From Bacillus subtilis subsp. subtilis (lineage in GTDB: Bacteria > Pseudomonadota > Gammaproteobacteria > Xanthomonadales > Xanthomonadaceae): a stretch of DNA of 45,632 nt. Where the stretch lies: the NCBI GenBank assembly GCA_021733645.1, contig JAHREJ010000036.1:1-45632 (forward strand), given 5' to 3'. Below the pieces are notes generated by a model that did no database searches, was not told where the DNA came from, and worked only from the letters and a program-made list of their open reading frames with translations. Each line of letters begins with the position of its first letter. The stretch's first letter is position 1. The translations under genes were made by a program, and so were the position numbers. This document shows, in pieces, positions 9,540 through 20,210 of this stretch.

Positions 9540-10808
9540 ATGACCATCTCGCAGATGGACGATCTTTTCCACCAGATCGTCGAGCTCTCCCTGGACTCCA
9601 TCAAGGAAGTCTCACTGGACGGCACGGTCAGGTTCGTCAACGCCCACGGGCTGGCCCGGGTGGCGGCGGAGAATGCCGAGCGGGTGATCGGTGCGAGCTG
9701 GGCGTCGCTGTGGCCTCCCGAGGAAGGCCACAAGGTGGCCGATGCCCTGGCCGCCGCCGCGCGGGGCGAGCGCCGCCAGTTCGAGGCTGAATGCCTGACG
9801 CCCTCGGGCGAACACCGCTTCTGGCTGGTCTCCACCAGCCCGCTGCGGGATCCCCAGGGAGCGGTGCACGGGCTGCTGGCGGTCAACCGCGACGTTACGG
9901 CCAGGCACCGGGCAGAAGCGGCGCTGCGTACGCTCACCACGGCATTGCGCGACCACGCCCCGTCGATGGTGGGCACCGTGTTCACCGAGGACCTCAACGA
10001 GCAGCTGGCCAGCGCGCAGCAGCGCAGCAGTGACCTGCAGGGCGAGCTGGATATTGCACGGGTGGCCCAGCGCGTGGCCGAAACCGTGGCCGCGCAGGCG
10101 CAGAAAGGCGATGCGGTTGGGCAGCTGCTGGCCGGCACGGTGCATGACCTCAACAACGTGCTGCACGTGGCCGGCACCGCCATCGAGATGGTGCGCACAC
10201 ACGGGGCGCTGGTGGAGCGCGATGCCGCCCTGCTGCAGATGGCGGACCGGGCGGTGCAGCAGGGCGCGGCGATGTCGCAGCGGTTGCTGGGGTTTGCCCG
10301 GCACCACCCCTACCGGCCGCAACAGGTGGATGTGGCGCGGGTGATGGAAGAGCTGATGCCGCTGCTCCAGCAGGCGGCGGGTGCGTGCATTTCACTGGCC
10401 TACCAGGCCCGCATCAGCCAGGCACTGATCCTGGTGGATCCCCACAGCCTTGAGCGGGCGGTGATGAATCTGGTCATCAATGCGCGCGATGCCTGCGGCG
10501 AGCGTGGCCGGGTAACCCTGGTGCTGGACGACCGGCAGGTGGAGCAGGTGCCGCTGGAGGAGCAGCACGCGCCCGGCCAGTACATCGTGTTGAGCGTGCA
10601 GGACGATGGCCCGGGCATTGCCCCGGAGGTGCGCAAGCGCCTGTTTGAAGCCTACTTCACCACCAAGCCGGTCGGTACCGGTACCGGATTGGGTCTTGCC
10701 CAGATCCGCGCGGCGGTGCGCCAGGCCGATGGGTTCGTCGAGATCGACTCCGAGCCGGGCAAGGGCGCGCGCTTTACCCTGGGCTTTCCGCAGTTGATGC
10801 GCGCCTAG
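9540..10808 (+). CDS. PAS-domain sensor histidine kinase (cytoplasmic)
   Basis: About 422 residues. A PAS domain lies at about 15-130 (LDSIKEVSLDGTVRFVNAHGL, then a PAC-like VNRDVTARHRAE). A helical linker and the phospho-acceptor region follow, with His near 202 in TVHDLNNVLHV, the HDxNN type seen in NtrB-like kinases. The ATPase part has the N box NLVINARDA, G1 DDGPGI, F box FEAYFTTK and G2 GTGTGLGL. There is no TM segment and no receiver domain, and no response regulator is adjacent, so it is an orphan cytoplasmic kinase. The ATG at 9540 is preferred; an in-frame GTG at 9504 would add 12 residues. Neither has a strong ribosome site. Confidence 0.88.
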   Translation: MTISQMDDLFHQIVELSLDSIKEVSLDGTVRFVNAHGLARVAAENAERVIGASWASLWPPEEGHKVADALAAAARGERRQFEAECLTPSGEHRFWLVSTSPLRDPQGAVHGLLAVNRDVTARHRAEAALRTLTTALRDHAPSMVGTVFTEDLNEQLASAQQRSSDLQGELDIARVAQRVAETVAAQAQKGDAVGQLLAGTVHDLNNVLHVAGTAIEMVRTHGALVERDAALLQMADRAVQQGAAMSQRLLGFARHHPYRPQQVDVARVMEELMPLLQQAAGACISLAYQARISQALILVDPHSLERAVMNLVINARDACGERGRVTLVLDDRQVEQVPLEEQHAPGQYIVLSVQDDGPGIAPEVRKRLFEAYFTTKPVGTGTGLGLAQIRAAVRQADGFVEIDSEPGKGARFTLGFPQLMRA

Positions 10809-10854
10809 CCGCTGGCGCGGGTGGCAAGCAACGCCAGAACAGCCAGTGCAAGCG

Positions 10855-11187
10855 CTAGGTGGGCCCGGCCAGGTGGGATCCCTCCACGGGGGCGCCCGTC
10901 GATGGGGTCGCCTCATGTCCGGCCGGGATGAGGCCGCGTTGCACGCGCCTGGCGAAGTCGGTGAAGCGTGCGCCGGAGATGGCCTGACGGTTGCTGCACC
11001 GCTCGCAGGTCAGTACGGCCGCACCGTGGGCGACGTTGACCAGGCCGGGCGCACCGGACAGGCTGAGGATGGCGTGGCAGTGCAGGCATTGGGCGCGCAC
11101 GAAACTCAATCGCTGCAGCACATGCGGATCGTGCGGGCTGGCGTCACCGGTTACTTCCAGCAGATAGAACAGGCCTGTATTGGGCAT
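10855..11187 (-). CDS. Small CxxC zinc-ribbon-like protein, function unknown
   Basis: A protein of 110 residues starting MPNTGLFYLLEVTGDAS, with GAGGA about nine bases before the ATG at 11187. Two CxxC pairs (CLHC and CERC, about 23 residues apart) suggest a zinc ribbon. The C-terminal part is Gly/Pro/Ala-rich and probably disordered. I do not recognise the family. It lies between two plus-strand genes; the region 11188-11386 between it and the divergent DUF1254 gene should hold both promoters. Confidence 0.65.
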   Translation of the reverse strand: MPNTGLFYLLEVTGDASPHDPHVLQRLSFVRAQCLHCHAILSLSGAPGLVNVAHGAAVLTCERCSNRQAISGARFTDFARRVQRGLIPAGHEATPSTGAPVEGSHLAGPT

Positions 11188-11386
11188 CACGATGGTTCCT
11201 CGACACTGCCGCCTGAGCGTACTGCCGGAGCCGATCAAGGTCGGGTGAATTCCCCGGCCGCCACCGGCTCCGCGCCGCCACCGCTGGCACCGTAGATTTA
11301 CTGGCGCGGGGCTTCTGCTTGTTCGGTGTTCGCCGCCGCAGCGCAGGCGCACGCTTGCCCGATCCTCCCTGTCACCGGCGGTTGCC

Positions 11387-12871
11387 ATGAATAGGTCCAC
11401 GCTTCCCTACGTGGCGCGCGCACTGATGCCCGCCCACCCCGACCTGCCCAACGGTGCAGGGGTGCCTGCCTTGCTGGCCAACCAGCGCTATGTGCAGTCG
11501 TTGGCGCGCATCGTGTATTACTGGGGTTACCCGGCGGTCAATGCGTTCGGGCGCACCAGCATGTGGACGATGATGAAGGACGGCCCCGGTGCCACCATGG
11601 GGCTGTTTCCCGGTGCCCCCCTGAACACGATGGGGTACCTGGATGACTACATGTCACCGGCGCAGCGCAAGGTGGTCACGCCCAACAACGACACCATCTA
11701 TGGGGTGGGCTTTGCCGATCTGGGCCGCCAGCCGGTCGTGCTGCAGACCCCGCGCGAGGTGGCCGCGGACCACTACTGGACGATCCAGATCTGCGATCTG
11801 TTCACCACCGTGATCCACCAGCTGGGCTCGGCCTCGCACACGCCGGGCGGAAAGTACCTGCTGGTGGGGCCGGACTGGAATGGCGAGGTGCCGGCCGAGG
11901 TCATCGGCGTGCTGCATTCACCCACCAATATCGCCGTGGCGATGGGGCGGAGTTTTGCCGCCAATACACCGGAGGGCAAGGACGCCGCACGCGCGGTGCT
12001 GGATCAGATCGGGATGCTTCCGCTGGACCAGAACGTGGCCGGCCCGTTGCAGTTCGATTGCCGGGCCAGCGCCCGCAACAAGGTGTATCCGCCGGGCATC
12101 ACCGCGCAGATGCTGGCGGCCGATCCGGACATGCTGCGGCACCGCCCGGTGGATGCCGCCACGTTCTGGACGTCGCTGCAGACCGCGCTGGACGCGAGCC
12201 CGAAGGTGGGTCCCGATGATGCGGCCTTGGCCGACCAGGCGCGCACGCTGCTGGCACTGCGCCAGGCCGGCGAGCCGTGGAAATCCCTGATCGACCACGC
12301 CGCGCTGGCCGCCGACGCCGAGCTGCATGATGGCGCGCGCTACCACCAGGTGGGGGTGGCGGCCGGCAACGGCTGGCAGCGGCAGGAGAACGGAGGTGCG
12401 TGGGGAACCGACTGGTTCGGGCGCGCGCAGGCGGCGGTGATCTACATCTACGTCAATGATTTCCATGAGGCGATCTACTTCATCCGCGCCACCGATGCGC
12501 GCGGCGAACTGCTGCAGGGCCGCTACCACTACACCCTGACCTTCGCCAAGGACGCGCTGCCGCCGGTGGACCGCAGTCGCGGCGGATTCTGGTCGCTGAC
12601 CCTGTATGACCAGGACTACTACATGCTGGCCGCCCCGCAGAACGGACGGGCCAATGTGGGGTCGGTTTCTCTGGATGCCGACGAACTGCGCTTCGGTGCC
12701 GATGGGTCGCTCACCGTGCACCTGTCCCATGCAGCGCCACAACACCCCGATGCGCTGGCCAACTGGTTGCAGGCCCCGCCAGGCGAGTTTGCGTTGCTGG
12801 TACGCACCTACGTGCCGACCGAGGCGATCCTGGAAGGGCGCTATGCGTTGCCCGATGTCGTGCGTGGTTGA
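11387..12871 (+). CDS. DUF1254/DUF1214 domain protein
   Basis: A protein of 494 residues with the N-terminal DUF1254 domain (ARIVYYWGYPAVNAFGR, VTPNNDTIYGVGFADLG, DHYWTIQICDLF) and the C-terminal DUF1214 domain (YHYTLTFAKDALPPVDR, FWSLTLYDQDYYMLA), the usual order. There is no obvious signal peptide in the first 30 residues, unlike some relatives. The family is widespread, but no reaction is firmly established that I can name. It stands alone between divergent and downstream genes; no partner is implied by context. Confidence 0.9.
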   Translation: MNRSTLPYVARALMPAHPDLPNGAGVPALLANQRYVQSLARIVYYWGYPAVNAFGRTSMWTMMKDGPGATMGLFPGAPLNTMGYLDDYMSPAQRKVVTPNNDTIYGVGFADLGRQPVVLQTPREVAADHYWTIQICDLFTTVIHQLGSASHTPGGKYLLVGPDWNGEVPAEVIGVLHSPTNIAVAMGRSFAANTPEGKDAARAVLDQIGMLPLDQNVAGPLQFDCRASARNKVYPPGITAQMLAADPDMLRHRPVDAATFWTSLQTALDASPKVGPDDAALADQARTLLALRQAGEPWKSLIDHAALAADAELHDGARYHQVGVAAGNGWQRQENGGAWGTDWFGRAQAAVIYIYVNDFHEAIYFIRATDARGELLQGRYHYTLTFAKDALPPVDRSRGGFWSLTLYDQDYYMLAAPQNGRANVGSVSLDADELRFGADGSLTVHLSHAAPQHPDALANWLQAPPGEFALLVRTYVPTEAILEGRYALPDVVRG

Positions 12872-13163
12872 GGCCGCCGGCCTCATCGGTGGCCCACGGT
12901 GCGAGGTGGGCGTGCTGCACCGGGTGCGCGGGCGGGTGGCCATCGCGGTCGAATGCCAGGGGGCTGGCACGGCCGCACGGCAGCGTTGAGCCCGGCCGGC
13001 CGCTGCGCTATCCTGCGCGCCGCTTCTGCCCGCCCCGCTGGATTGTGATGACCCCACCCTGATACCGCGTTGACCACGCGCCCGCGCCGTGGCCGGGTCC
13101 AGGGAGTGTCTTGTCCTCATCACACAGCGCGCCGTGCGCATCGCCGGCGCGCGGAGCGTCTGC
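12872..13163. other. Intergenic region upstream of the SulP transporter
   Basis: About 290 bases with no convincing gene. The sequence just before the transporter is rich in GCGCGC-type inverted repeats (about 13128-13156) that could form a leader hairpin. No known riboswitch pattern was recognised. Confidence 0.4.
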
Positions 13164-14624
13164 ATGTCTGTTTCCTATCCGCTGCGCCAGCAATGGTTCG
13201 GCAATATCCGCGGTGATCTTCTTTCCGGCGCGGTCGTCGCACTGGCCCTGATTCCCGAAGCGATCGCGTTTTCGATCATCGCCGGGGTCGATCCCAAGGT
13301 GGGGTTGTATGCCTCGTTCTGCATCGCGGTGGTCACCGCCATCGCCGGGGGCCGCCCGGGGATGATCTCGGCCGCCACCGGGGCGATGGCGCTGGTGATG
13401 GTGGACCTGGTCAAGGACCACGGGCTGCAGTACCTGCTGGCCGCCACGATCCTGGCCGGCGTGCTGCAGGTCGTCGCCGGTGCGTTGAAGCTGGGCGTGC
13501 TGATGCGGTTTGTGTCGCGCTCGGTGATCACCGGGTTCGTCAATGCGCTGGCGATCCTGATCTTCGTGGCGCAGCTGCCCGAGTTGATCGGGCGCGGCTG
13601 GCAGGTGTGGGCGGTGTGCGCGGCGGGGCTGGCCATCATCTACCTGCTGCCGCGGCTGACCCGCGTGGTGCCCTCGCCACTGGTGGCCATCGTGGTGCTC
13701 ACCGCGCTGTCGATTGGCCTGCACTGGGATGTGCGCACGGTGGGCGACATGGGCGCACTGCCCGACAGCCTGCCGGTGTTCCTGTTCCCCGAGGTGCCGC
13801 TCACCTGGGACACCCTGCGCCTGCTGCTGCCGGTCTCGGCGACGCTGGCGGTGGTGGGCCTGCTGGAGTCGATGATGACCGCGCAGATCGTCGAGGACAT
13901 GACCGACACCCCCAGCCAGCGTAACCGTGAGTGCGCCGGCCAGGGCCTGGCCAACATCACCGCCGGGTTGTTCGGCGGCATGGGGGGCTGCGCGATGATC
14001 GGCCAGTCGGTGATCAACGTGTCTTCCGGCGGGCGCGGGCGGTTGTCGTGCCTGGTGGCCGGGGTGCTGCTGTTGCTGCTGGTGGTGTACGGCGCGGAGT
14101 GGGTGCGGCAGATCCCGATGGCGGCGCTGGTGGCGGTCATGGTGATGGTCAGCATCGGCACGTTTCACTGGCGCTCGTTCCAGGAACTGCGCCAGCATCC
14201 GAAAAGCTCGTCCGTGGTGATGATCGCCACCGTCGCGGTGACCGTGGCCACCCACGACCTGGCCAAGGGCGTGCTGACCGGCGTGCTGCTGTCGGCCCTG
14301 TTCTTTGCGCGCAAGGTCGGGCGGATGCTGCAGGTGGGCGATACCACCGAGGCCGACGGTACCCGGCTGTACACGGTCAGCGGGCAGGTGTTCTTCGCCT
14401 CGGCCGGACAGTTTGCCGCCCGCATCGACCTGCAGCAGGTGCCGGCCCGGGTGGTCATCGACCTGACCGGCGCGCACTTCTGGGACCTCAGCGCCGTGGT
14501 CGCGCTGGAGCGGGTGGTGGACAAGCTGCGCTCGCAGGGCGCGCAGGTGGAGGTGCGCGGCCTCAACCTGGCCAGCCAGACGCTGGTCGAGCGGCTGGGC
14601 GGGTCGGCCAGTGGCGGTCACTGA
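13164..14624 (+). CDS. SulP-family anion transporter with STAS domain
   Basis: An inner-membrane transporter of 486 residues in the SulP/SLC26 family, moving sulfate, bicarbonate or a related anion. The N-terminal half has the signature stretch [36 protein letters not shown] and many TM segments. [22 protein letters not shown] is the conserved central loop. The C-terminal ~90 residues form a short STAS domain ([23 protein letters not shown]). The ATG at 13164 is preferred, with GGAG eight bases upstream; the frame is open 25 codons further up. The substrate is not deducible. The Na/bicarbonate-type SulP proteins often have this compact size. Confidence 0.92.
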   Translation: MSVSYPLRQQWFGNIRGDLLSGAVVALALIPEAIAFSIIAGVDPKVGLYASFCIAVVTAIAGGRPGMISAATGAMALVMVDLVKDHGLQYLLAATILAGVLQVVAGALKLGVLMRFVSRSVITGFVNALAILIFVAQLPELIGRGWQVWAVCAAGLAIIYLLPRLTRVVPSPLVAIVVLTALSIGLHWDVRTVGDMGALPDSLPVFLFPEVPLTWDTLRLLLPVSATLAVVGLLESMMTAQIVEDMTDTPSQRNRECAGQGLANITAGLFGGMGGCAMIGQSVINVSSGGRGRLSCLVAGVLLLLLVVYGAEWVRQIPMAALVAVMVMVSIGTFHWRSFQELRQHPKSSSVVMIATVAVTVATHDLAKGVLTGVLLSALFFARKVGRMLQVGDTTEADGTRLYTVSGQVFFASAGQFAARIDLQQVPARVVIDLTGAHFWDLSAVVALERVVDKLRSQGAQVEVRGLNLASQTLVERLGGSASGGH

Positions 14625-14819
14625 ACAGGGTCAGCAAACGGCACTCAACATCGGCGCGGTGGCGCCGTTATCCAGCTCAATGCCCCGATGCGTGTTGCCG
14701 GGGCAAGAAGGATCGGGCGTGAGTTGTACCGCCCCGACCTGGACCGCAATGGACTGCGTGATGCCGTAGCGGCGCCTGTGGGCGTCCGTTGACCTGTACT
14801 TTTTCCGGAACCGCCCCAC

Positions 14820-17429
14820 ATGCCTGCGCCCCGCACGTCCACCGCCAAACGCCCCGGCAGCATCGCCAACCGGCTGATGCTGGGTACTGCCCTGATCGCC
14901 ATGCTCTGCTTTGGCGTCACCGCGGCCATCAGCTACCGCGAAGCCAGCCGGGCGCTGATCGACGCATCGCGGCAGACCATGCAGAGCGAGGCCGACGCCG
15001 AATCGCGCCGGGTCGGGGCTGAACTGTCTGCTGCGTTCGCCACCAGCCAGGCGCTGGCCGACAGCCTGGTGGTACAGCACGGCGCAGGCACCCTGTCGCG
15101 CGCCACGGCCGCCCAGGTGCTGCAGCAGCAGTTGCACTCGCATCCGGAATGGGTGGGCATGGGTACGCTGTGGGAGCCGCAGGCATTCGACGGCAAGGAC
15201 GCCGCATTCGTCGATGCCGACGCGCACGATGCCACTGGCCGCTTCATGAGCTACTGGTCCTGGCAGGACGGTGCGCCGGTGCAGGACGTGCTGAAGGGCT
15301 ATGACACGCCCGGCGATGGCGACTGGTACCTGCGCCCGCGCCAGCTCAAGCGCCCCACCGTGGCCGAGCCCTACCGCTACGAGATTGCCGGCAAGCCGGT
15401 GTTGATGACTACCTTGTCCACGCCGGTGTTGGACAACGGCGAATTCCTCGGCGCGGTTACCGTCGATGTTGGCCTGGCGGCGTTGCAGGAACGTCTTGCC
15501 GCATTGCGGCCGATGGGCCAAGGCCATGTTGAACTGATTTCACCCGGCGGCATCGTGCTGGCCGCCGAAGATGCCAGGGAAATCGGCAAGCGCCGTGACG
15601 ATGCCGCCACCGCCCAGATACTGGCGGCGGTTGGCGCGGACACGCCGTTCGAGAACTTCCAGGTGGATGCCGCCGGCAACGTGAAAGCCTACGTGCCGCT
15701 GCGCATCGGCAACAGCCAGGAGCGTTTTGCGCTGGGCGTGGTGGTGCCACACGCATTGATCACCGCGCAGGCGCGCGCGCTGCTGTGGATCATCCTGGCC
15801 GTTGGCCTGGGCGCGGCGCTGGTGCTGAGTGTCAGCGTGTACGTACTGCTGCGTCGGCAGGCGATCCGCCCGCTGGCCGAGGCCGTGCGGCTGTCGGCCG
15901 ACGTGGCCGAAGGCCGCCTGGACACCGCGCTGCCGCCGCCGCGCAACGATGAAGTGGGGCGCCTGCTCGAGGCGATGCAGCGCATGCGCGGCCAGGTGCA
16001 GGCGGTGATGGCCGCGCAGGGCGACATGGCGCAGCGCCACGAAGCCGGCGAGCTGGGCTACCGGATGGATGCGCAGGCGTTCCCGGGGGCTTACGGGCGC
16101 ATGGTGGGCGACACCAACCAGCTGGTGGGCAGCAACATTGCGGTGACCCGCCGCCTGGTGGAAGTGATGCAGCGCTACGCGGTGGGTGACCTGTCCCCGG
16201 ACATGGACCGCCTGCCGGGCGAACAGGCGCGCTTCACCGAGGCCATGGATACCACCAAGGCCAACCTGCGCGCGATCAACACCCAGATCCGCGACCTGGC
16301 CAATGCCGCTGCGCTGGGCGATTTCAGCCAGCGCGGCGACGTGGTGCGCTTCGACCACGACTTCCGCGGCATGGTCGACAACCTCAACACCATGATGCAG
16401 GTCAGCGATGACAACCTGCAGCAGATCTCCGCACTGCTGCGTGCGATTGCCGCCGGCGACCTCACCGCGCGCATGCACGGGGATTTCCACGGCGTGTTTG
16501 CGCGCATGCGCGATGACGCCGACACCACCGTGACCCAGCTGACCGACATCGTCGGCCGCATCCAGCAGGCCACTGCCAGCATCAACCTGGCCGCCGGCGA
16601 GATCGCCTCGGGCAACAGTGACCTGTCGCGCCGCACCGAACAGCAGGCGGCCAGCCTGGAAGAAACTGCCGCCTCGATGGAAGAACTCACCTCCACCGTG
16701 CGCCAGAACACCGACCATGCCGTGCAGGCCAACCAGCTGGCAGCCAACGCCGCCGAGGTGGCCTCGCAGGGCGGGCAGGTGGTGGGCCAGGTGGTCACCA
16801 CCATGGCCGGCATCGAAGCGTCGTCCAAGCGCATCGCCGAGATCATTTCGGTGATCGACGGCATTGCCTTCCAGACCAACATCCTGGCCCTGAACGCCGC
16901 TGTGGAGGCCGCGCGTGCCGGCGAACAGGGTCGTGGGTTTGCCGTGGTCGCCTCCGAAGTGCGCGCGCTGGCCCAGCGTTCGGCCGGTGCGGCCAAGGAA
17001 ATCAAGACCTTGATCGACGACTCGGTCGGCCAGGTCACCCAGGGCTCGGCGCTGGTGCGCACCGCCGGGGACACCATGCAGGAGATCGTCAGCGGCGTGC
17101 GCCGGGTCAACGACATCATGGCCGAGATCTCGGCGGCGTCCAAGGAACAGTCGGCCGGCATCGAGCAGGTCAACCAGACCATCACCCAGATGGACGAAAC
17201 CACCCAGCAGAATGCCGCACTGGTGGAAGAGGCCACCGCCGCGGCGCGCGCGATGGAAGAGCAGGCCCAGCACCTGGGCACCGCGGTGGCGATCTTCCGT
17301 ACCGCGGCCCGTCCCCAGACGGCAGCGGTGCCACATGCGCGTGCGGCCATGCCGCAAAGGCCAGTGGCCGCACCGCGCTCTGCATCGCACGAGCGGGCGC
17401 TGGCGGGTGATCACTGGCAGACATTCTGA
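14820..17429 (+). CDS. Methyl-accepting chemotaxis protein with periplasmic Cache sensor and multiple HAMP-like units
   Basis: A transmembrane chemoreceptor of 869 residues. TM1 is at about 18-40. A large periplasmic Cache-type sensor follows (about 45-300; [31 protein letters not shown] and [24 protein letters not shown]). TM2 is near 318-342. Between TM2 and the signalling domain are about 240 residues with repeated HAMP-like patterns ([38 protein letters not shown]). The signalling hairpin tip at about 674-722 has [20 protein letters not shown]. Methylation helices contain [14 protein letters not shown] and [11 protein letters not shown]. The last residues, DHWQTF, fit the xWxxF tether for CheR/CheB. 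The stop directly abuts that of the convergent gene. The ligand is unknown. Confidence 0.95.
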   Translation: MPAPRTSTAKRPGSIANRLMLGTALIAMLCFGVTAAISYREASRALIDASRQTMQSEADAESRRVGAELSAAFATSQALADSLVVQHGAGTLSRATAAQVLQQQLHSHPEWVGMGTLWEPQAFDGKDAAFVDADAHDATGRFMSYWSWQDGAPVQDVLKGYDTPGDGDWYLRPRQLKRPTVAEPYRYEIAGKPVLMTTLSTPVLDNGEFLGAVTVDVGLAALQERLAALRPMGQGHVELISPGGIVLAAEDAREIGKRRDDAATAQILAAVGADTPFENFQVDAAGNVKAYVPLRIGNSQERFALGVVVPHALITAQARALLWIILAVGLGAALVLSVSVYVLLRRQAIRPLAEAVRLSADVAEGRLDTALPPPRNDEVGRLLEAMQRMRGQVQAVMAAQGDMAQRHEAGELGYRMDAQAFPGAYGRMVGDTNQLVGSNIAVTRRLVEVMQRYAVGDLSPDMDRLPGEQARFTEAMDTTKANLRAINTQIRDLANAAALGDFSQRGDVVRFDHDFRGMVDNLNTMMQVSDDNLQQISALLRAIAAGDLTARMHGDFHGVFARMRDDADTTVTQLTDIVGRIQQATASINLAAGEIASGNSDLSRRTEQQAASLEETAASMEELTSTVRQNTDHAVQANQLAANAAEVASQGGQVVGQVVTTMAGIEASSKRIAEIISVIDGIAFQTNILALNAAVEAARAGEQGRGFAVVASEVRALAQRSAGAAKEIKTLIDDSVGQVTQGSALVRTAGDTMQEIVSGVRRVNDIMAEISAASKEQSAGIEQVNQTITQMDETTQQNAALVEEATAAARAMEEQAQHLGTAVAIFRTAARPQTAAVPHARAAMPQRPVAAPRSASHERALAGDHWQTF

Positions 17430-18554
17430 TCAGGCGCGGCGGTCAGCGCCCGGTGTCGGCAGCGGCCGGCGCGCGGTGATGGCCGCCAGCACGCGGTGCC
17501 CGGCACGGATGCCGGGTACCTCGATCAGGCGATAGCCCAGCTGCGCCAGCGGCAGCGCGATCGCCAGCGTCAACGCCGCGCAGGCCAGATAGGCCAGTTC
17601 CGCGTGCGGCACGGCCGCGTAGATCCGGCGGAACACCGGCATCAGCAGCGCCACCACGATGGGATGGCCCAGATACAGCGAATAGCTGACCTGGCCCAGC
17701 CAAGTGGTCACGCGGTTGACGATCACGGTCAGCGGGAACCTCGACAGACCGAGCAGCAGGACGGCATAAGCCGCGCCAAACAGCACCCAGCCAGCGCCAG
17801 GCCCGATCACCGTGTACGCGCTGCCCACTACCAGCCCCACCAGCAATATGATCGCGCCGACCAAGGCCAACAGGCAGCAGCGGCGCACCGTAGCTGCCGG
17901 CATGCCCATCATCGCGTTGAACAGGTGGTAGGCCACAATGCCGTACAGGAAGACCGGCAGATGGCGCAGCAGTCCGTAGGCAGTCACTGCATCCAACCCG
18001 GCCGCACCCAGCACACCGGACATGGCCAGGCCGCTGGCCAGTGTCGCCAGCCCGGCCGCCACGCAGGCGCGCAAGGGCGTGGTGATGGTCCAGAACAGCA
18101 GCGGGAACACCGCGTAGAACAGCATCTCCACGCCAATGGCCCAACTGGCCCACACGATGCCGGTTTCCCAGCCGTTGAACAGGTTGAAGGTGAAGGTGAC
18201 GTTGCTCAGGATCTCCGCCGCCGAATGCCCGGCATGGCTGCCCCGGCCGTCACGCCAGATCGAGAACGCCAGCAGGACGAAGAACAGCGGCGCGATGCGG
18301 AACACCCGGTGCAGGTAGAAGCTGAGTAGTGGGCGTGGCGCGCGGGCGTGGCGCGGCATCGTGTAGGCCAGCGAGAACGCGCTGATGATGAAGAACAGCG
18401 TCACCCCCGTGCCCCCCGTGGCCAGCACCGCGCCCAACCCCGGGCCGGTGACCAGTGCCGGCACCGGCATTGCCATCACATGGAACAGCACCACGTAGAC
18501 GGCAGCCAGCCCGCGCAGGGCATCCAGGAACGCAAGGCGATTGGGCGAGGGCAT
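17430..18554 (-). CDS. Acyltransferase-3 family membrane protein (OafA/YrhL-like)
   Basis: A protein of 374 residues with about ten TM helices, from the family that O-acylates surface polysaccharides and other exported molecules. The N-terminal signature is LAFLDALRGLAAVYVVLFHV, with the catalytic-type His in FHV. Further blocks are GTGVTLFFIISAFSLAYTM, SFYLHRVFRIAPLFF and SYSLYLGHPIVVALLMP. The ATG at 18554 gives the normal N-terminus; the frame is open upstream, but that part is not hydrophobic. It is convergent with the chemoreceptor, and the two stop codons share TGATCA. The acceptor cannot be inferred from its neighbours. Confidence 0.9.
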   Translation of the reverse strand: MPSPNRLAFLDALRGLAAVYVVLFHVMAMPVPALVTGPGLGAVLATGGTGVTLFFIISAFSLAYTMPRHARAPRPLLSFYLHRVFRIAPLFFVLLAFSIWRDGRGSHAGHSAAEILSNVTFTFNLFNGWETGIVWASWAIGVEMLFYAVFPLLFWTITTPLRACVAAGLATLASGLAMSGVLGAAGLDAVTAYGLLRHLPVFLYGIVAYHLFNAMMGMPAATVRRCCLLALVGAIILLVGLVVGSAYTVIGPGAGWVLFGAAYAVLLLGLSRFPLTVIVNRVTTWLGQVSYSLYLGHPIVVALLMPVFRRIYAAVPHAELAYLACAALTLAIALPLAQLGYRLIEVPGIRAGHRVLAAITARRPLPTPGADRRA

Positions 18555-18733
18555 GACGGCTTGGTGTCCAGACAGCGGGCATGGCGCACGACGGCGCAGC
18601 GCACGGATCGCGCATGCTATCACCCTGGCAGATCGGGCCTGCCGGGCGCATGCCCGTACGCAGCGGTCATGGTCGATCACGCGCTGTGCGCACCCGTTAA
18701 GCTCCCATGCCCGTGCGCTTGCCAGAATCCCCC

Positions 18734-20156
18734 ATGACCACTCCCACCCAACGGCTTGGCCTGCCTGCATTGACTGCCCTGGTGGTGGGCTCGATGGTGG
18801 GCGCCGGCATCTTCTCGCTGCCACAGAACATCGCCCGCAGCGCCGGGCCGGGGGCTGCGCTGCTGGGCTGGATGATCAGCGGCGCGGGCATGCTGATGCT
18901 GGCGTTCGTCTTCCAGAACCTGGCCAACCGCCGGCCGCAGCTCGACGCGGGTATCTATGCCTACGCCAAGGCGGGCTTCGGCGATTACATCGGGTTTTCC
19001 TCGGCGTGGGGGTACTGGGTATGTTCGCTGTTGGGCAACGTCAGTTTCTTCGTGCTGATCTTCAGCGGGCTGGGCTACTTCGTGCCTGCCTTCGGTGAAG
19101 GCAATACCTGGCAGGCGGTGGCCTGTGCATCGGTGCTGCTGTGGGCGATGCACGGCATGGTGCTGCGTGGCATTGGCCAGGCGGCGCTGATCAACGCGGT
19201 GGTGACCGTGGCCAAGGTCGTGCCGATTGTCGTGTTCCTGGTGATCGCCGCAATCGGTTTCCAGCTGGAGGTGTTCACCGGCGACTTCTGGGGCGAGGTG
19301 TCGCTGGGCAGCGTGGGCGAGCAGTTGCGCGGCATGATGTTGATCACGGTATGGGTGTTCATCGGCATCGAAGGCGCCAGTGTCTACTCGCGCCGGGCCG
19401 GCAAGCGCGCCGATGTCGGCCGCGCCACGGTGATCGGTTTCCTGTGCGTGCTGGCGTTGTTGATGCTGGTCAACCTGCTGTCGATGGGCGTGCTGGGCCA
19501 TCAGCAGCTGGCGCACCTGCACAACCCGTCGATGGCGTTCGTGCTGGAGGCCATCGTCGGCCCGTGGGGCGCGCGCCTGATCATCCTGGGGATGGTGGTT
19601 TCGGTGCTGGGGGCGTTGCTGGCCTGGGTGCTGCTGTGTGCCGAAGTGCTGCACGCCGCGGCCGGCGACGGCACCATGCCCGCTTTCCTGGCCCGGCAGA
19701 ACGCCAACGAGGTTCCCGCCAACGCGCTGTGGCTGACCAACGGGCTGATCCAGGGATTCCTGCTGATCACGTTGTTCAGTGCCGGCACCTATACCAGCCT
19801 GGTCCTGCTGGGCGCATCGATGGCGCTGGTGCCGTACCTGTTCTCGGCCGCCTACGGCGTCCTGGTGGCGTGGCGAGGGTTATGCCGATGATCCACGCGC
19901 ACCGCGCCGGCGCGACCTGGTGGTGGCGTTGCTGGCCACCGTCTATGCGGTGTGGCTGGTCTATGCCGGCGGCGTGGCGCAGATTCTGTTGTCGGCGCTG
20001 CTGTATGCCCCCGGCATGCTGTTGTTCGCGCTGGCCAAGCGGCAGCATGGGCAGCCGGTGTTCACCGGGGTGGAACGGGTGATCGCCGCCGGCGTGCTGG
20101 CCACGGCGCTGGCGGCGGTGTGGGGCCTGTGGCACGGCCGCCTGACACTGGGCTGA
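18734..20156 (+). pseudogene. Frameshifted APC-family basic amino-acid antiporter (ArcD/arginine-ornithine type)
   Basis: The first frame (18734-19891) gives GLPALTALVVGSMVGAGIFSLPQNI and about ten TM helices of an APA-type antiporter, ending prematurely in VAWRGLCR. The second frame (to 20156) continues with the expected C-terminus: YADDPRAPRRRDLVVALLATV, two more TM segments and a final short tail. Joined, the protein would have about 470 residues, the usual length. The shift lies at about 19866-19880, in a run with two TGGCG copies (19866-19875). A third copy would restore the frame and give VAWRGEGYADD. The gene is broken, slippage-variable or a sequence error; all three remain open. No arcABC genes are near. 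Confidence 0.85.
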
Positions 20157-20210
20157 TACCTGCCCAGGCGGCGCGTGCGGGTTGCCTGCCGCCGATGTCT
20201 GGCAGGTGGC

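Noticed and set aside
13020..13163. Riboswitch upstream of the SulP transporter
   Set aside because: GC-rich hairpins are visible, but no known aptamer core was recognised.
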